Positions 24,488-33,668 of a stretch of DNA of 64,000 nucleotides are shown piece by piece. A model generated the notes under the pieces. The model made no database searches and had not been told where the DNA came from. It saw only the letters and a program-made list of their open reading frames with translations. Position 1 is the first letter of the stretch. Each line of letters starts with the position of its first letter. The position numbers and the translations under genes are program-made. Source of the stretch: Kibdelosporangium aridum (GTDB lineage: Bacteria; Actinomycetota; Actinomycetes; Mycobacteriales; Pseudonocardiaceae); the NCBI RefSeq assembly GCF_900176515.1, contig NZ_FWXV01000007.1, forward strand, positions 372,001 through 436,000, read 5' to 3'.

Positions 24488-26329
24488 ATGACGTCATTCA
24501 CCTACTCGGCGGGCCCGGCTCGGGTGGTGTTCGGATCCGGCACGATCTCCGCGCTGCCTGACGAGGTCGCAAGGCTCGACGCGTCCCGCGTACTGCTCAT
24601 CGGCACGCACAGGGCTGAGCCCGCGCGCACGGCACTTGGTTCCTTGGCGGTCGCGCGGTTCGACAAGCCGACGATGCACACCCCAGTCGAAGTGACTGAG
24701 GACGCCCTCGCGGTGCTGCGCGAACACGATGTGGACTGCTTGGTCGCGGTCGGCGGCGGGTCGGCCATTGGCCTGGCGAAAGCGTTGGCGTTGCGAACCG
24801 ATCTGCCGCAGATCGCAGTCCCGACGACATACGCCGGATCCGAGGCGACGCCTGTCCTGGGACAGACCGCCGACGGCAAGAAGACGACGATCCGGACTCC
24901 AGCCGTGCAGCCGGAGACCATCGTCTACGACGTCGACCTCACTGTGGATCTTCCGGCAAACCTGTCGGTGACCAGCGGCATCAATGCGATGGCCCACGCG
25001 GTGGAGGCTCTCTACTCGCCGGATGCCAACCCGGTCATCGACCAGCTGGCGCTCTATGCGATCCGTCGCCTGGCTCGATCGCTTCCCAAGGTCGTGGCCG
25101 ACCCGAAGGACCGGGCAGCTCGTGAAGATCTGCTGCAAGCCGCGTGGTTGGCAGGAACGTGTCTCGGCACGGTCAGCATGGGGCTGCACCACAAACTCGC
25201 GCACATGCTCGGAGGCACGTTCGGCCTGCCGCACAGCGAGACGCACACAGTGCTTCTCCCCCACGTCATGGCCTATGTGGCGCCAGCTTCGATGGATCGG
25301 ATCGCCGACGCGCTAGGTGTTGGCGACGCGCCAACAGGCGTCTACGACCTCGTGGCCGACCTCGGCGGCCCCACTTCCCTGAAAGAGCTGGGGATGACCG
25401 AGAACGACCTGAACACAGTGGACGAACACCGGCCGTTGCTCGAGGAAGCCTGGGCAGGAGATCGTCCACACCAGACCGGGCTGCCGGACGTCAGCAAACT
25501 GACCCAGCAAGTCGTCGACAGCATGCACGGCGACAGCTCGCGCACCCGCGCGCTGCTGCAGGACCTGGTGCGCACATTGCACTCCTACGTGGTGCGCAAC
25601 GATCTGACCGAGTCGGAATGGATGCAGGCGATCTCGTTCCTGACCAGGACCGGTCAGATCACGACCGAAACGCGCCAGGAGTTCATCCTGCTGTCGGACA
25701 CGCTCGGCATCTCCAGCGTCGTCGATGTGCTCACCAATTCACGGACGCCGGACACGACGCCGTCCGCGGTGCTCGGGCCGTTCTACACCGAAGGCCCACC
25801 TGAGCGCGAACATGGATACGACATCGCCGATGGACTGCCCGGAATGCCGGTGTGGGCGGATGTCCAGGTCATCGACACGCACGACAAACCGGTCGCCGAT
25901 GCCATCGTGGACGTATGGCAGTCCAATGAGGACGGCTTCTACGACGTGCAGTTGCCCGACCTGGACGGCCCGGTGTTGCGGGCCCGGTTCCGGACCGACG
26001 CCGATGGGCGGGTGCGGTACTGGTCGATCGTTCCTGTTTCGTATCCGATACCTGATGACGGACCGGTCGGCGAGATGCTTCGCGCGGTTGGCAGGCACCC
26101 GTATCGCGCGCCGCACATGCACTTCATGATCGCCAAGCCGGGGTTCCACACGCTGATCACCCAATTGTTCGTCAAGGGCGGCGACTACTTGGACTCCGAC
26201 GCGGTCTTCGGCGTCAAGGACGGCCTGATCGTCGATTTTCCCGAACAGCACGGGCCTGCTCCGGACGGCCGGGACGTCCCCCGCTGGTCCCGGGTTGATT
26301 TCGTATTTCGTATCTCGGAGGGGCAATGA
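24488..26329 (+). CDS. Maleylacetate reductase-hydroxyquinol 1,2-dioxygenase fusion
   Basis: This 613-residue bifunctional enzyme covers two consecutive steps: the dioxygenase cleaves hydroxyquinol to maleylacetate and the reductase converts that to 3-oxoadipate with NAD(P)H. Residues 1 to about 345 form an iron-alcohol-dehydrogenase-type maleylacetate reductase (nucleotide loop GGGS at 89-92, VPTTYAGSEATP at 111-122). The rest is a non-haem Fe(III) intradiol dioxygenase with ligands Tyr485, Tyr519, His543 and His545. In stand-alone hydroxyquinol dioxygenases these ligands are spaced almost identically. The dioxygenase is normally upstream chemically but C-terminal here. The stop overlaps the next gene as ATGA. 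Confidence 0.93.
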   Translation: MTSFTYSAGPARVVFGSGTISALPDEVARLDASRVLLIGTHRAEPARTALGSLAVARFDKPTMHTPVEVTEDALAVLREHDVDCLVAVGGGSAIGLAKALALRTDLPQIAVPTTYAGSEATPVLGQTADGKKTTIRTPAVQPETIVYDVDLTVDLPANLSVTSGINAMAHAVEALYSPDANPVIDQLALYAIRRLARSLPKVVADPKDRAAREDLLQAAWLAGTCLGTVSMGLHHKLAHMLGGTFGLPHSETHTVLLPHVMAYVAPASMDRIADALGVGDAPTGVYDLVADLGGPTSLKELGMTENDLNTVDEHRPLLEEAWAGDRPHQTGLPDVSKLTQQVVDSMHGDSSRTRALLQDLVRTLHSYVVRNDLTESEWMQAISFLTRTGQITTETRQEFILLSDTLGISSVVDVLTNSRTPDTTPSAVLGPFYTEGPPEREHGYDIADGLPGMPVWADVQVIDTHDKPVADAIVDVWQSNEDGFYDVQLPDLDGPVLRARFRTDADGRVRYWSIVPVSYPIPDDGPVGEMLRAVGRHPYRAPHMHFMIAKPGFHTLITQLFVKGGDYLDSDAVFGVKDGLIVDFPEQHGPAPDGRDVPRWSRVDFVFRISEGQ

Positions 26330-28086
26330 GTTACGACACCGATGTCCTCGTGGTGGGCAGCGGCCCGGCGGGTGGCGCCGCGGCGTTGGCCTTGGCCACA
26401 TACGGCACGCGCACGCTGCTCGTGAACAAGTACGGCTGGCTGGCCAACACTCCCCGTGCGCACATCACCAACCAGCGAACCATGGAGGTTCTGCGCGATC
26501 TGGGCGTCGAGCAGGACGCGCTGGTCAGCGGGACGCCGCCAAACCTGATGGGTGACACGGTGCTGTGCACGTCGCTGGCGGGCGCGGAGATCGGCCGGAT
26601 CACCACGTGGGGTACGGGTGACCATTCGGCGACCGAGTACAACTCGGCGAGTCCGTGCCACATGATCGACCTGCCGCAGACGTACCTCGAGCCGATCCTG
26701 GTCTCCGCTGCGGCCGCCCGTGGCGCGAAGATCCGGATGGACACCGAGTTCCTGGACTTCACCCAGGACGCCGACGGCGTGACCGTTCGGTTGCGTGACC
26801 GGGTGCGCGGCGACGAGTACACCGTTCGTACCCGATATCTGATCGGCGCGGACGGCGGTCGCAGCCAGGTCGCCGAACTCGCCGGCCTGCCGATCGCCGG
26901 TCAAACCGGAAAAGCAGGCAGCATGAACATCCTGTTCAAGGCCGACTTGAGCCGGTACGTCGCGCATCGGCCGAGCGTCCTGTACTGGGTGATGCGGCCA
27001 GGCGCGCACATGGGTGGGATCGGTATGGGGCTGGTCCGGATGGTCCGGCCGTGGAACGAATGGCTGCTTGTCTGGGGTTACGACGTCGAGCAACCACCGC
27101 CGGAGGTCACCGCGGCGGAGGCGACCGCGATCGTTCGCGACCTGGTCGGCGACCCTGGTCTCGCGGTCGAGATCGAGTCCACGTCACTGTGGACGGTCAA
27201 CCACAACTACGCGACAAGGTATTCGAACGGTCGCGTGTTCTGCGCTGGTGACGCGGTGCACCGGCATCCGCCGTCGAATGGGCTCGGCTCGAACACGTCC
27301 ATTCAGGACTCGTACAACCTGGCGTGGAAGCTGTCCATGGTCATCCGCGGCGAAGCCGGGCCCGGATTGTTGGAGTCCTACAGCGCCGAGCGAGCGCCGA
27401 TCGGCAAGCAGATTGTTGACCGGGCGAATCTGAGCCGTGATCAGTTCGGGCCCATCTTCGAGGTGTTGGGTATCGGAGGCGACACCGATTCGGCGGGCAT
27501 TGAACGAGGGCTGGCCGCGTGCCTGGCCGAGAACCCTGAAGGTGCGGCGAAGCGGCGTGACCTGGAAGCCGCGATCCGGCTCAAGAATTACGAGTTCAAC
27601 GCGCACGGCGTCGAGATGAACCAGCGGTACGTGTCGTCCGCGGTGCTCGAGGACGGCTCCGACCAGGAGATGTGGCACAAGGACAGCGAACTGTTCCACC
27701 AGCCGAGCATTCGCCCCGGCGCTCGGTTGCCGCACGTCTGGTTGGTAGGCACCGATGGGAGGCGGGTGTCCACACTCGATCTGGTCGGTCGAGGGAAGTT
27801 CACCGTCGTCACGGGACTGGCCGGAACCGCGTGGGTCGACGCCGCGAGCAAGGTCAGCGCATCGCTCGGCATCGACCTGAGCATCGCTCGGATCGGCACG
27901 GACGGCGCTCGTGACGCCTACGGCAGTTGGCACCGAATGGCGCAGTTCCCGGAAGACGGATGCCTGCTCGTCCGGCCGGACGGCTATATCGCGTGGCGGC
28001 AGGAGTCGCCGGTTGACGCCGAGGCCAAGCTCGCCGACGCGCTGCGGTCCGTTCTTGACCGTGCCGCAGTGCCAGCAAACAGGTAA
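26326..28086 (+). CDS. FAD-dependent aromatic monooxygenase (resorcinol/phenol hydroxylase-like, TfdB family)
   Basis: The 586-residue flavoprotein has the Rossmann motif VVGSGPAGGA at residues 9-18, the GADGGRS (DG) motif and the FAD-ribityl motif VFCAGDAVHRHPPSNGLGSN. A C-terminal thioredoxin-like domain is usual in phenol hydroxylases of this class. It should hydroxylate a phenol at the ortho position with NAD(P)H and O2. Coupled by ATGA to the ring-cleavage fusion, its likely reaction is resorcinol to hydroxyquinol. No separate flavin reductase is needed for this single-component type and none is present. Confidence 0.88.
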   Translation: MSYDTDVLVVGSGPAGGAAALALATYGTRTLLVNKYGWLANTPRAHITNQRTMEVLRDLGVEQDALVSGTPPNLMGDTVLCTSLAGAEIGRITTWGTGDHSATEYNSASPCHMIDLPQTYLEPILVSAAAARGAKIRMDTEFLDFTQDADGVTVRLRDRVRGDEYTVRTRYLIGADGGRSQVAELAGLPIAGQTGKAGSMNILFKADLSRYVAHRPSVLYWVMRPGAHMGGIGMGLVRMVRPWNEWLLVWGYDVEQPPPEVTAAEATAIVRDLVGDPGLAVEIESTSLWTVNHNYATRYSNGRVFCAGDAVHRHPPSNGLGSNTSIQDSYNLAWKLSMVIRGEAGPGLLESYSAERAPIGKQIVDRANLSRDQFGPIFEVLGIGGDTDSAGIERGLAACLAENPEGAAKRRDLEAAIRLKNYEFNAHGVEMNQRYVSSAVLEDGSDQEMWHKDSELFHQPSIRPGARLPHVWLVGTDGRRVSTLDLVGRGKFTVVTGLAGTAWVDAASKVSASLGIDLSIARIGTDGARDAYGSWHRMAQFPEDGCLLVRPDGYIAWRQESPVDAEAKLADALRSVLDRAAVPANR

Positions 28087-28177
28087 GGCCTCTTTCAAGA
28101 TCCTTCGTAACCTGCCGGTACATCAGTCGTTCATTTCGATCAGAGGTCTTTTCAGATCTACTGAAGGGTGACCGGCA

Positions 28178-29545
28178 ATGACAACGATGTTCACCGGTAC
28201 GCGGAGAGGCAGGGTCGCCGCGCTGGTCGGCGCCGCACTGCTGACGACACTGACAACCACGGCGGTCGGCACCTCGTCGGCCGCCGCGGCCCCGCCTCCA
28301 CCGCAGAGCGACCCGTTCTACCAGCCGCCGAGCGGCTATGAATCGACCGCGCCCGGTACCGTCCTGCGTTCACGATCGGTCTCCATCGCGGCATTCGGCG
28401 CGTTGCCGCAAAAGATCCAGGCGTGGCAACTGCTCTACCGGACCACCGACCAGAAGGACAATCCGCAGGCGACGGTGACGACCGTGCTCCTGCCATGGGG
28501 CGCCCGGCCGTCAGCGACCAGGCCGCTGCTGTCGTATCAAGTGGCCGAGGACAGCGCGGCTCCGCAATGCGCGATTTCCTATCAACTGCGGCAAGGCGCC
28601 GGGAACGACAACATCGTCGCCCAAGCCGAGATCCTGCTGATCAACGCTGCCGTACAGCAGGGCTGGGCGGTTTCCGTGCCCGACTATGAAGGTCCGCGTA
28701 GTGCGTACGTCGCTGGCAGGCAGGCCGGTCACGCAACGTTGGACGGCATCCGCGCGGCGAAGAACTTCGCGCCCCTGGGTTTGGGACCGCAGACCAACAT
28801 CGGGTTGTGGGGTTACTCGGGTGGGGCGCTGGCATCCGGATGGGCGGCCGAACTGCAGCCGGGTTACGCGCCCGAGTTGAACATCAAGGGCGTCGCGGAA
28901 GGCGGGCTGCCGGTCAGCCCGAAGAATGTGCTGCTCGGCGCGAACCGCGGGCCGTTCGCCGGAATCGCGATGAGCGGCATCGCCGGGTTGAGCCACGCGT
29001 ACCCCGAATTGGCCGAGTTCATGGACACGTATCTGACGACCGAAGGGAAGGCCGCGTTCGCCAAGGCGCGGACTCAATGCAATCACGCGAACGCAGGCGA
29101 GTTCGCGTTCAAAGACCTCTTCAAGTACTTCAGCATCCCGGATCCGCTGAGCCGTCCGGTGCCGCAGCAGGTGCTCGCCGAGGTCACCATGGGCCAGCAC
29201 AATCCCACGGCGCCGGTTTTCGTGTACCACTCCGTCAATGATGAACTGGTGCCGAGCGCGGACACGGACGCGGTGGTCAAGAAGTACTGCGCGGGCGGCA
29301 GCCGGGTGACGTATCAACGCGACATCCTCAGCGAACACATCGCGCTGGTGATCACCGGTGCGCCGGATGCGCTCAACTGGCTGAAGGACCGTCTCGGTGG
29401 TCAGCCGGTGTCCAATGGCTGCAGCACGAAGACCGTTGTGTCGTCTATCGCGACTCCGAAGGCGTTGGCGACCTTCGGGATCGTGATCGTCAACAACCTG
29501 CTCGCCCTGCTTGGCAAGCCTGTCGGTCCCGCAGACATGATCTGA
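28178..29545 (+). CDS. Secreted lipase (LIP family)
   Basis: The 455-residue alpha/beta-hydrolase has a long signal peptide (ALVGAALLTTLTTTAVGTSS, cleavage after AAAA near residue 38). The nucleophile elbow GYSGG has Ser214, the acid residue probably lies in YHSVNDELVP, and the base in SEHIALV. This matches secretory triacylglycerol lipases of the LIP family, which act outside the cell on acylglycerols. It follows the aromatic operon after 91 bp in the same direction. No direct pathway link is obvious, so it may have its own promoter. Confidence 0.87.
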   Translation: MTTMFTGTRRGRVAALVGAALLTTLTTTAVGTSSAAAAPPPPQSDPFYQPPSGYESTAPGTVLRSRSVSIAAFGALPQKIQAWQLLYRTTDQKDNPQATVTTVLLPWGARPSATRPLLSYQVAEDSAAPQCAISYQLRQGAGNDNIVAQAEILLINAAVQQGWAVSVPDYEGPRSAYVAGRQAGHATLDGIRAAKNFAPLGLGPQTNIGLWGYSGGALASGWAAELQPGYAPELNIKGVAEGGLPVSPKNVLLGANRGPFAGIAMSGIAGLSHAYPELAEFMDTYLTTEGKAAFAKARTQCNHANAGEFAFKDLFKYFSIPDPLSRPVPQQVLAEVTMGQHNPTAPVFVYHSVNDELVPSADTDAVVKKYCAGGSRVTYQRDILSEHIALVITGAPDALNWLKDRLGGQPVSNGCSTKTVVSSIATPKALATFGIVIVNNLLALLGKPVGPADMI

Positions 29546-29548
29546 CGC

Positions 29549-29633
29549 GGCCGTCGGCCCCCCGATATCCAGTCTAGCGGTGGACACTGACGCAACCGTC
29601 GGCGTCAAGATCGACAACGGCCAGTTGTCCACA
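29549..29633 (+). repeat. Dispersed DnaA-box element, copy 4
   Basis: Hairpin GGCC-GTC-GGCC is followed by CCCCGATAT and core CCAGTCTAGCG (29569-29579). After exactly 45 nt comes a perfect TTGTCCACA (29625-29633). It begins 3 bp after the lipase stop codon. Confidence 0.85.
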
Positions 29634-29644
29634 GTGTCCCGGTG

Positions 29645-29690
29645 ACGAATAGGCCTGGAACCTTAAGTCTGGTTCCATAGGCCTATTCGT
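29645..29690 (+). terminator. Long hairpin after the lipase gene
   Basis: ACGAATAGGCCT plus GGAACC pair with GGTTCC and AGGCCTATTCGT, an 18-bp stem with a 2-nt bulge and an 8-nt loop. It lies 12 bp beyond the DnaA-box-like site of repeat copy 4 and is the likely terminator. The remaining gap to 29954 shows only the GntR control region. Confidence 0.8.
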
Positions 29691-29830
29691 CTGGACTACA
29701 GCTTGCCGAGGCCGACGGCTGCGGCGAGCGCCGCGTTGCCCGCGTCCGGGGGGGTCAGGTGGTCGCTTTCGTAGTCACTCTTCGGCAACGGTCGTCGACC
29801 GCGCTCCTCCGCGCAGGGACGTACGGTAGG

Positions 29831-29850
29831 ATCAGATATCAGATACGAAA
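29831..29850. promoter_or_regulatory. Candidate GntR operator upstream of gntR
   Basis: ATCAGATATCAGATACGAAA lies about 105 bp before the GntR start. Its reverse complement matches 17 of 18 positions of a site 20 bp before the GH95 gene (38347-38364). It matches 18 of 20 positions of a stretch inside the dioxygenase coding region (26037-26056). Confidence 0.5.
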
Positions 29851-29954
29851 CCTGAATCTTCATACCGTGCGGATTGATCACCGTCGACGGCCGTCTGGCA
29901 GCTGCAACCGCCATGAGATTCAGCGGACGCCGACCGATCTGGGGAGGATTCGCA

Positions 29955-30638
29955 GTGGCCTCGGTACCAGTGCCGCGGTTGACCCCGCCGCCACGAACCA
30001 TGCTGCGTGACACCGTGTACGAGTCCATCAAGCAGATGCTGATGGACCATGACCTTGCTCCTGGCGCCAGGCTGTCGATCGACGGGATCGCCAGGCAACT
30101 CCAAGTCTCGCCGACGCCGGTGCGCGAGGCGATGACCAAATTGGAGTCCGACGGCCTGGTGGCCAAACGGCCGCACGCGGGCTACGTCGTCGCATCGCTG
30201 CTGGACGAGGCGAGCTTGGCGAATCTGTACGAGATGCGCGTTCTGCTCGAACCTCCTGCCGCTGGGCTGGCGGCGATGCGCGCGACTGACGAGCAGATCG
30301 CCGAGATGCGCGCTCTCGTCGTGACCATGACCGCCCATCCGGCTGGGGAGAACTACGAGCAGTATCGCGACTTTGCCGTCCGGGACGCCCAGCTGCACCG
30401 GCTGATCGCCGAAGCGTCCGGCAATCCGCTGATTGCCGACGCACTGTCTCGCCTGCACGCTCACACGCACAGCTACCGCCTCTACTTCAAGGTCGGCATT
30501 GCCGAGGAGACCACCCAGGAACACCAACAGATAGTCGAAGCAATCGCCGCCCACAACAGCGAAGCAGCCCCCGAAGCGATGTTTCGCCATCTCAGTGCGT
30601 CCAACGAGCGCCTCCAAGCGGTGTACGCGCAGGAGTGA
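29955..30638 (+). CDS. GntR-family (FCD/FadR-type) transcriptional regulator
   Basis: The 227-residue regulator has a winged-helix N terminus (VYESIKQMLMDHDLAPGARL, IARQLQVSPTPVREAMTKLE) and a helical FCD ligand domain with the metal-binding pattern around FAVRDAQLHRLIAEASGN and LHAHTHSYRLYF. The GTG at 29955 is chosen because GGGGAGGA precedes it at good spacing. It may regulate itself and, from a shared upstream motif, the GH95 gene 8 kb away. FCD regulators usually sense carboxylates or sugar acids; the effector is unknown. Confidence 0.87.
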   Translation: MASVPVPRLTPPPRTMLRDTVYESIKQMLMDHDLAPGARLSIDGIARQLQVSPTPVREAMTKLESDGLVAKRPHAGYVVASLLDEASLANLYEMRVLLEPPAAGLAAMRATDEQIAEMRALVVTMTAHPAGENYEQYRDFAVRDAQLHRLIAEASGNPLIADALSRLHAHTHSYRLYFKVGIAEETTQEHQQIVEAIAAHNSEAAPEAMFRHLSASNERLQAVYAQE

Positions 30639-30641
30639 CCG

Positions 30642-30794
30642 CTAACCGGCAGGCCACCCGAGCAACGCGCGCAACCGCTGCACGGCTTCGGAGAAAGCCC
30701 GCCGGTCAAGCACGGCGGCCTTCAGTCGTTCACTGTCGACAGGCAGGGTGTCATCCGCCGACGCCAAACCCTCACGACGGTTGTACTGCCGCAT
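30642..30794 (-). CDS. Short hypothetical ORF, possible gene remnant
   Basis: A 50-codon frame, MRQYNRREGLASADDTLPVD followed by SERLKAAVLDRRAFSEAVQR and LRALLGWPAG, ends 3 bp from the convergent GntR stop. Codon use is GC3-rich and the last 30 residues read like the amphipathic C-terminal helix of a larger protein. An in-frame stop lies directly upstream of the ATG. It is either a very small protein or the tail of a decayed gene. The rest of the gap to 31001 shows no gene. Confidence 0.3.
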   Translation of the reverse strand: MRQYNRREGLASADDTLPVDSERLKAAVLDRRAFSEAVQRLRALLGWPAG

Positions 30795-31001
30795 CAGCGA
30801 AAGCCTCTACCGGCCAGCGGCACGGTTCATCAACCACCCGGTCATCCGAGCTCGAGTGACGGTTGGCCACGGGCGCAGCCGCCGAACATGTCAGGATGCG
30901 CACGCATCGGCATCCCACCGCCGGACAGAATTGGCCAACGGTTTACCAACAGTTGACACAGGACGTTACAAATTCGCCGTCGTGCGGTATGTTGCCCGGC
31001 C

Positions 31002-31829
31002 ATGGGCGCGCCGCAACTGGGGAGTCGATACGAGTGGGCTGACCTGCCGCACGAGCTGATCACTGCCGTCGTCGAACGCACTGGTCCGATCCGTCACGCG
31101 GTTTGCTCGCCCGACGGGTACAGCAGTCAGCTGGCCGCGACCTTGGACACCGTGAGCGGGCGGGTTTTCGTCAAAGGCATGCGGCTCGACCACCCGGAAC
31201 GGTGGACGCAGGACGTCGAGGCCGCCATCGGCCCGCACCTCGCTCCCCTGGCGCCCACCGTCCGTTGGCGAATCGTCGCCGGCGGGTGGGATCTGATCGG
31301 GTTCGACCACATCACGGGTCACAGCGCCAACTACCAGCCGAGTTCAACCGATCTGCCGCTCGTCGTCGAAGGCATCACGGCGATCGGGCGGATGAGGTGC
31401 CCCGCAGGCGTCAAGCTCAAGACCGCCCGGGCACGCTGGGGCCGGTTCCTTGACGATCCGTCAGACGCTGCCGAGTTCGCCGGTGACGCGCTGGTTCATT
31501 CCGACCTCAACCCCAGCAACTTCTTGATCACCAACGCCAACGGCGTGCACATGGTGGATTGGCCGTGGGCGACGCGCGGTGCCGCGTGGCTTGACGCCGC
31601 GTGCTGGGTTGTGTGGCTTGTCTACAGCGGACACCCGCCGCATGTCGCGGAGCAATGGGCGTCCAAAGTGCCAAGTTGGGCGCAGGCAAGTCCGGACGCG
31701 ATCGATCTTTTCGCGGTCGCGCAGACGCGGTACTGGCAGGCCAAAATGGACGCACATACCAACCGGATGACGATGGCGTTGCGCCGCGCGGCTTCCCGGT
31801 GGGCGCTGCACCGCGGAATGTGGGCATGA
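31002..31829 (+). CDS. Aminoglycoside phosphotransferase-like kinase
   Basis: The 275-residue protein of the APH/choline-kinase fold has the Brenner catalytic motif LVHSDLNPSNFLI and the metal-binding Asp in HMVDWPWATRG. The ATP-anchoring lysine is probably the one in GRVFVKGMRLDHPERW. It could phosphorylate a small hydroxyl-bearing metabolite; drug resistance cannot be inferred from this fold alone. A strong terminator follows directly. It has no operon partner. Confidence 0.82.
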   Translation: MGAPQLGSRYEWADLPHELITAVVERTGPIRHAVCSPDGYSSQLAATLDTVSGRVFVKGMRLDHPERWTQDVEAAIGPHLAPLAPTVRWRIVAGGWDLIGFDHITGHSANYQPSSTDLPLVVEGITAIGRMRCPAGVKLKTARARWGRFLDDPSDAAEFAGDALVHSDLNPSNFLITNANGVHMVDWPWATRGAAWLDAACWVVWLVYSGHPPHVAEQWASKVPSWAQASPDAIDLFAVAQTRYWQAKMDAHTNRMTMALRRAASRWALHRGMWA

Positions 31830-31831
31830 GG

Positions 31832-31863
31832 AAGCGCGCCTGACCCCCAGGGCAGGCGCGCTT
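31832..31863. terminator. Bidirectional terminator between the phosphotransferase and ABC permease genes
   Basis: AAGCGCGCCTG and CAGGCGCGCTT form a perfect 11-bp stem with a 10-nt loop, ending in CTTTCC. Confidence 0.85.
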
Positions 31864-31867
31864 TCCA

Positions 31868-32620
31868 TCAGGCCTTGCGCATCGCGCGCGTACCGACAAG
31901 CAAGCCGAGGACCGCGACGACCACGGCGGCGCCCAGTCCGGCGAGTACCGTTCCCGACGCGATGGTGCCGTTGAACAGCAAGCGTTCCGCGTCGACCACA
32001 TAGGTCAGCGGGTTGAACCTGGCCATCGTCTGCAGCCATTCCGGGCCGTTGTCGATCGGCAGCATCATCCCGGCGAGCAGCAGCAGCGGGAACAACAACG
32101 TCTGCTGCACGCCCCAGAACATCCACTCGTGATCCTTCGACGCCAGCGCCAGGGTGTACGACAGCGCACCGAGGCCGACGCAGAAGATCGCCAGGATCGC
32201 CAGGCCGATCAACGCTCCCGCGACGTTCAGCGTGAACCCGAAGGGAATCGTCACCAGCACCAGCACCACCGTCTGGCCAAGCATCGGCACGATCTCCTTC
32301 AACGCCCGCCCGATGATCAACGCGGGCCTGCGCAGCGGCGAGACCAGCATCCGTTCGTGCGAACCGGTCTGCATCTCGTACAGCAGGTTCGCGCCGGTCG
32401 CGGACGCGCCGAACAGGCACGACATCACGACGATGCCCGGCACGAACCACTGCAGCGACGAGTCCCCGGGTAGCAGAGGCGCGAACAACGCCAAGAAGAA
32501 CAGCGGCTGGACCATGGTGAAGATCACCGAGAACGGGTTGCGCAGCACCGGCCGCAACTCGCGGGTGAACACCGTGAGGATGTCGGTCACCAGGCTGGTC
32601 TTCAGAGTTACCGTGGTCAT
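31868..32620 (-). CDS. ABC-2 type exporter permease (DrrB-like)
   Basis: The 250-residue membrane protein has six helices and the ABC-2 signature region MQTGSHERMLVSPLRRPALI near TM2-TM3, as in daunorubicin exporter DrrB and related lipid or drug exporters. It overlaps the upstream ATPase gene as ATGA, so the two form a DrrAB-type exporter. The divergent WYL regulator probably controls both. The substrate is unknown. Confidence 0.88.
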   Translation of the reverse strand: MTTVTLKTSLVTDILTVFTRELRPVLRNPFSVIFTMVQPLFFLALFAPLLPGDSSLQWFVPGIVVMSCLFGASATGANLLYEMQTGSHERMLVSPLRRPALIIGRALKEIVPMLGQTVVLVLVTIPFGFTLNVAGALIGLAILAIFCVGLGALSYTLALASKDHEWMFWGVQQTLLFPLLLLAGMMLPIDNGPEWLQTMARFNPLTYVVDAERLLFNGTIASGTVLAGLGAAVVVAVLGLLVGTRAMRKA

Positions 32621-33627
32621 GCCTTCTTCTCCTTCAGGGAAACGTCTTCACGCAGGCTGCGGCCGGTCAGGGTGAGGAAAACGTCGTCGAGCGTCGGGCG
32701 CGTGACCTCGACGCTGGCCACGTCGATCAACGCGTCGTCAAGGCTGCGAAGCAGTTTCGGCGCGATCTGCGCGCCACCGTCCACTTCGAGCAGTACCTGC
32801 GCGCCGGATTGCGTCACCGTTGCGCCTCCGGCGACGCCCAGCGCATGGTGCGTGGTCACGCGGCGCGCCTCGTCGGCGTTGTCGAACGTCAAGGTGATGC
32901 GGTCGCTGGCGTGTTCGGCCTTGAGCCGCGTCGGGCTGTCATCGGCGATCACGCGGCCGTGGTCGATCACGATCACGCGCTCGGCCAGCGAGTCGGCTTC
33001 GTCGAGGTAGTGCGTTGTCAGCACGATCGTCGTGCCGTGGTCGGCGCGCAGGCGCACGATGTGTTCCTGCAGGTTCGCGCGGTTCTGCGGGTCGAGACCG
33101 GTGGACGGCTCGTCGAGGAACAGCAAGGTGGGTGCGTGGATCAGGCCCATCGCGATGTCGAGCCGGCGGCGCTGGCCACCGGACAGTTTGGACACCAGGC
33201 GATCGGCGACCGCGGTCAGGTCCAGCGACTCGATCAGCTCGTCCGCACGGGCGCGTGCCGCCGAAGCGCTCATGCCGTATGCGCGCCCGTGGCTGACCAA
33301 CTCGTCACGGCCGCGCTGGCTGTGTCCGGCGCCATTGCCCTGACCGATGTAGCCGATCCGGTTGCGCACATCGCGCTGCTGCCTGGTGACGTCGAGTCCG
33401 GCCACCCGTGCGGTGCCCGACGTGGGCGCGAGCAAAGTGGTCAGCATCCGCAGGGTGGTGGACTTGCCCGCCCCGTTCGGGCCGAGCAGCGCCACCATCT
33501 CGCCGGTCTCGACGCGTAGGTCGAGCCCCTTGACAGCCTCGACCGTCTCGTTGCGCACGGCGAAGTGCCTGGTCAATCCGCTTGTCTCGATCATCGCTTC
33601 GGTCATGGCGACAACGTTAGAATCCAT
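32617..33627 (-). CDS. ABC exporter ATP-binding protein (DrrA-like)
   Basis: The 336-residue ATPase has Walker A GPNGAGKST, signature LSGGQRRR, Walker B LLFLDEPSTGLD and the daunorubicin-resistance subfamily trait QGNGAGHSQRGRDELVSHGR. The C-terminal extension ends DVFLTLTGRSLREDVSLKEK. An in-frame ATG at 33606 (MTEAMIETSG) is an alternative and perhaps better start. It is divergent from the WYL regulator across a spacer with a perfect palindrome. Confidence 0.92.
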   Translation of the reverse strand: MDSNVVAMTEAMIETSGLTRHFAVRNETVEAVKGLDLRVETGEMVALLGPNGAGKSTTLRMLTTLLAPTSGTARVAGLDVTRQQRDVRNRIGYIGQGNGAGHSQRGRDELVSHGRAYGMSASAARARADELIESLDLTAVADRLVSKLSGGQRRRLDIAMGLIHAPTLLFLDEPSTGLDPQNRANLQEHIVRLRADHGTTIVLTTHYLDEADSLAERVIVIDHGRVIADDSPTRLKAEHASDRITLTFDNADEARRVTTHHALGVAGGATVTQSGAQVLLEVDGGAQIAPKLLRSLDDALIDVASVEVTRPTLDDVFLTLTGRSLREDVSLKEKKA

Positions 33628-33630
33628 TCA

Positions 33631-33645
33631 GGTCAGTTTCTGACC
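33631..33645. promoter_or_regulatory. Palindromic operator candidate between drrA-like and WYL genes
   Basis: GGTCAG-TTT-CTGACC is an inverted repeat with a 3-nt centre in the 41-bp divergent spacer. It is flanked by GAATCCAT on both sides (33620 region and 33660 region). Confidence 0.5.
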
Positions 33646-33668
33646 GCAACGGATGGGAATCTGAATCC

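Noticed and set aside
31002..31829. Antibiotic-resistance gene
   Set aside because: The fold is aminoglycoside phosphotransferase-like, but this superfamily is large and nothing nearby indicates a resistance role.
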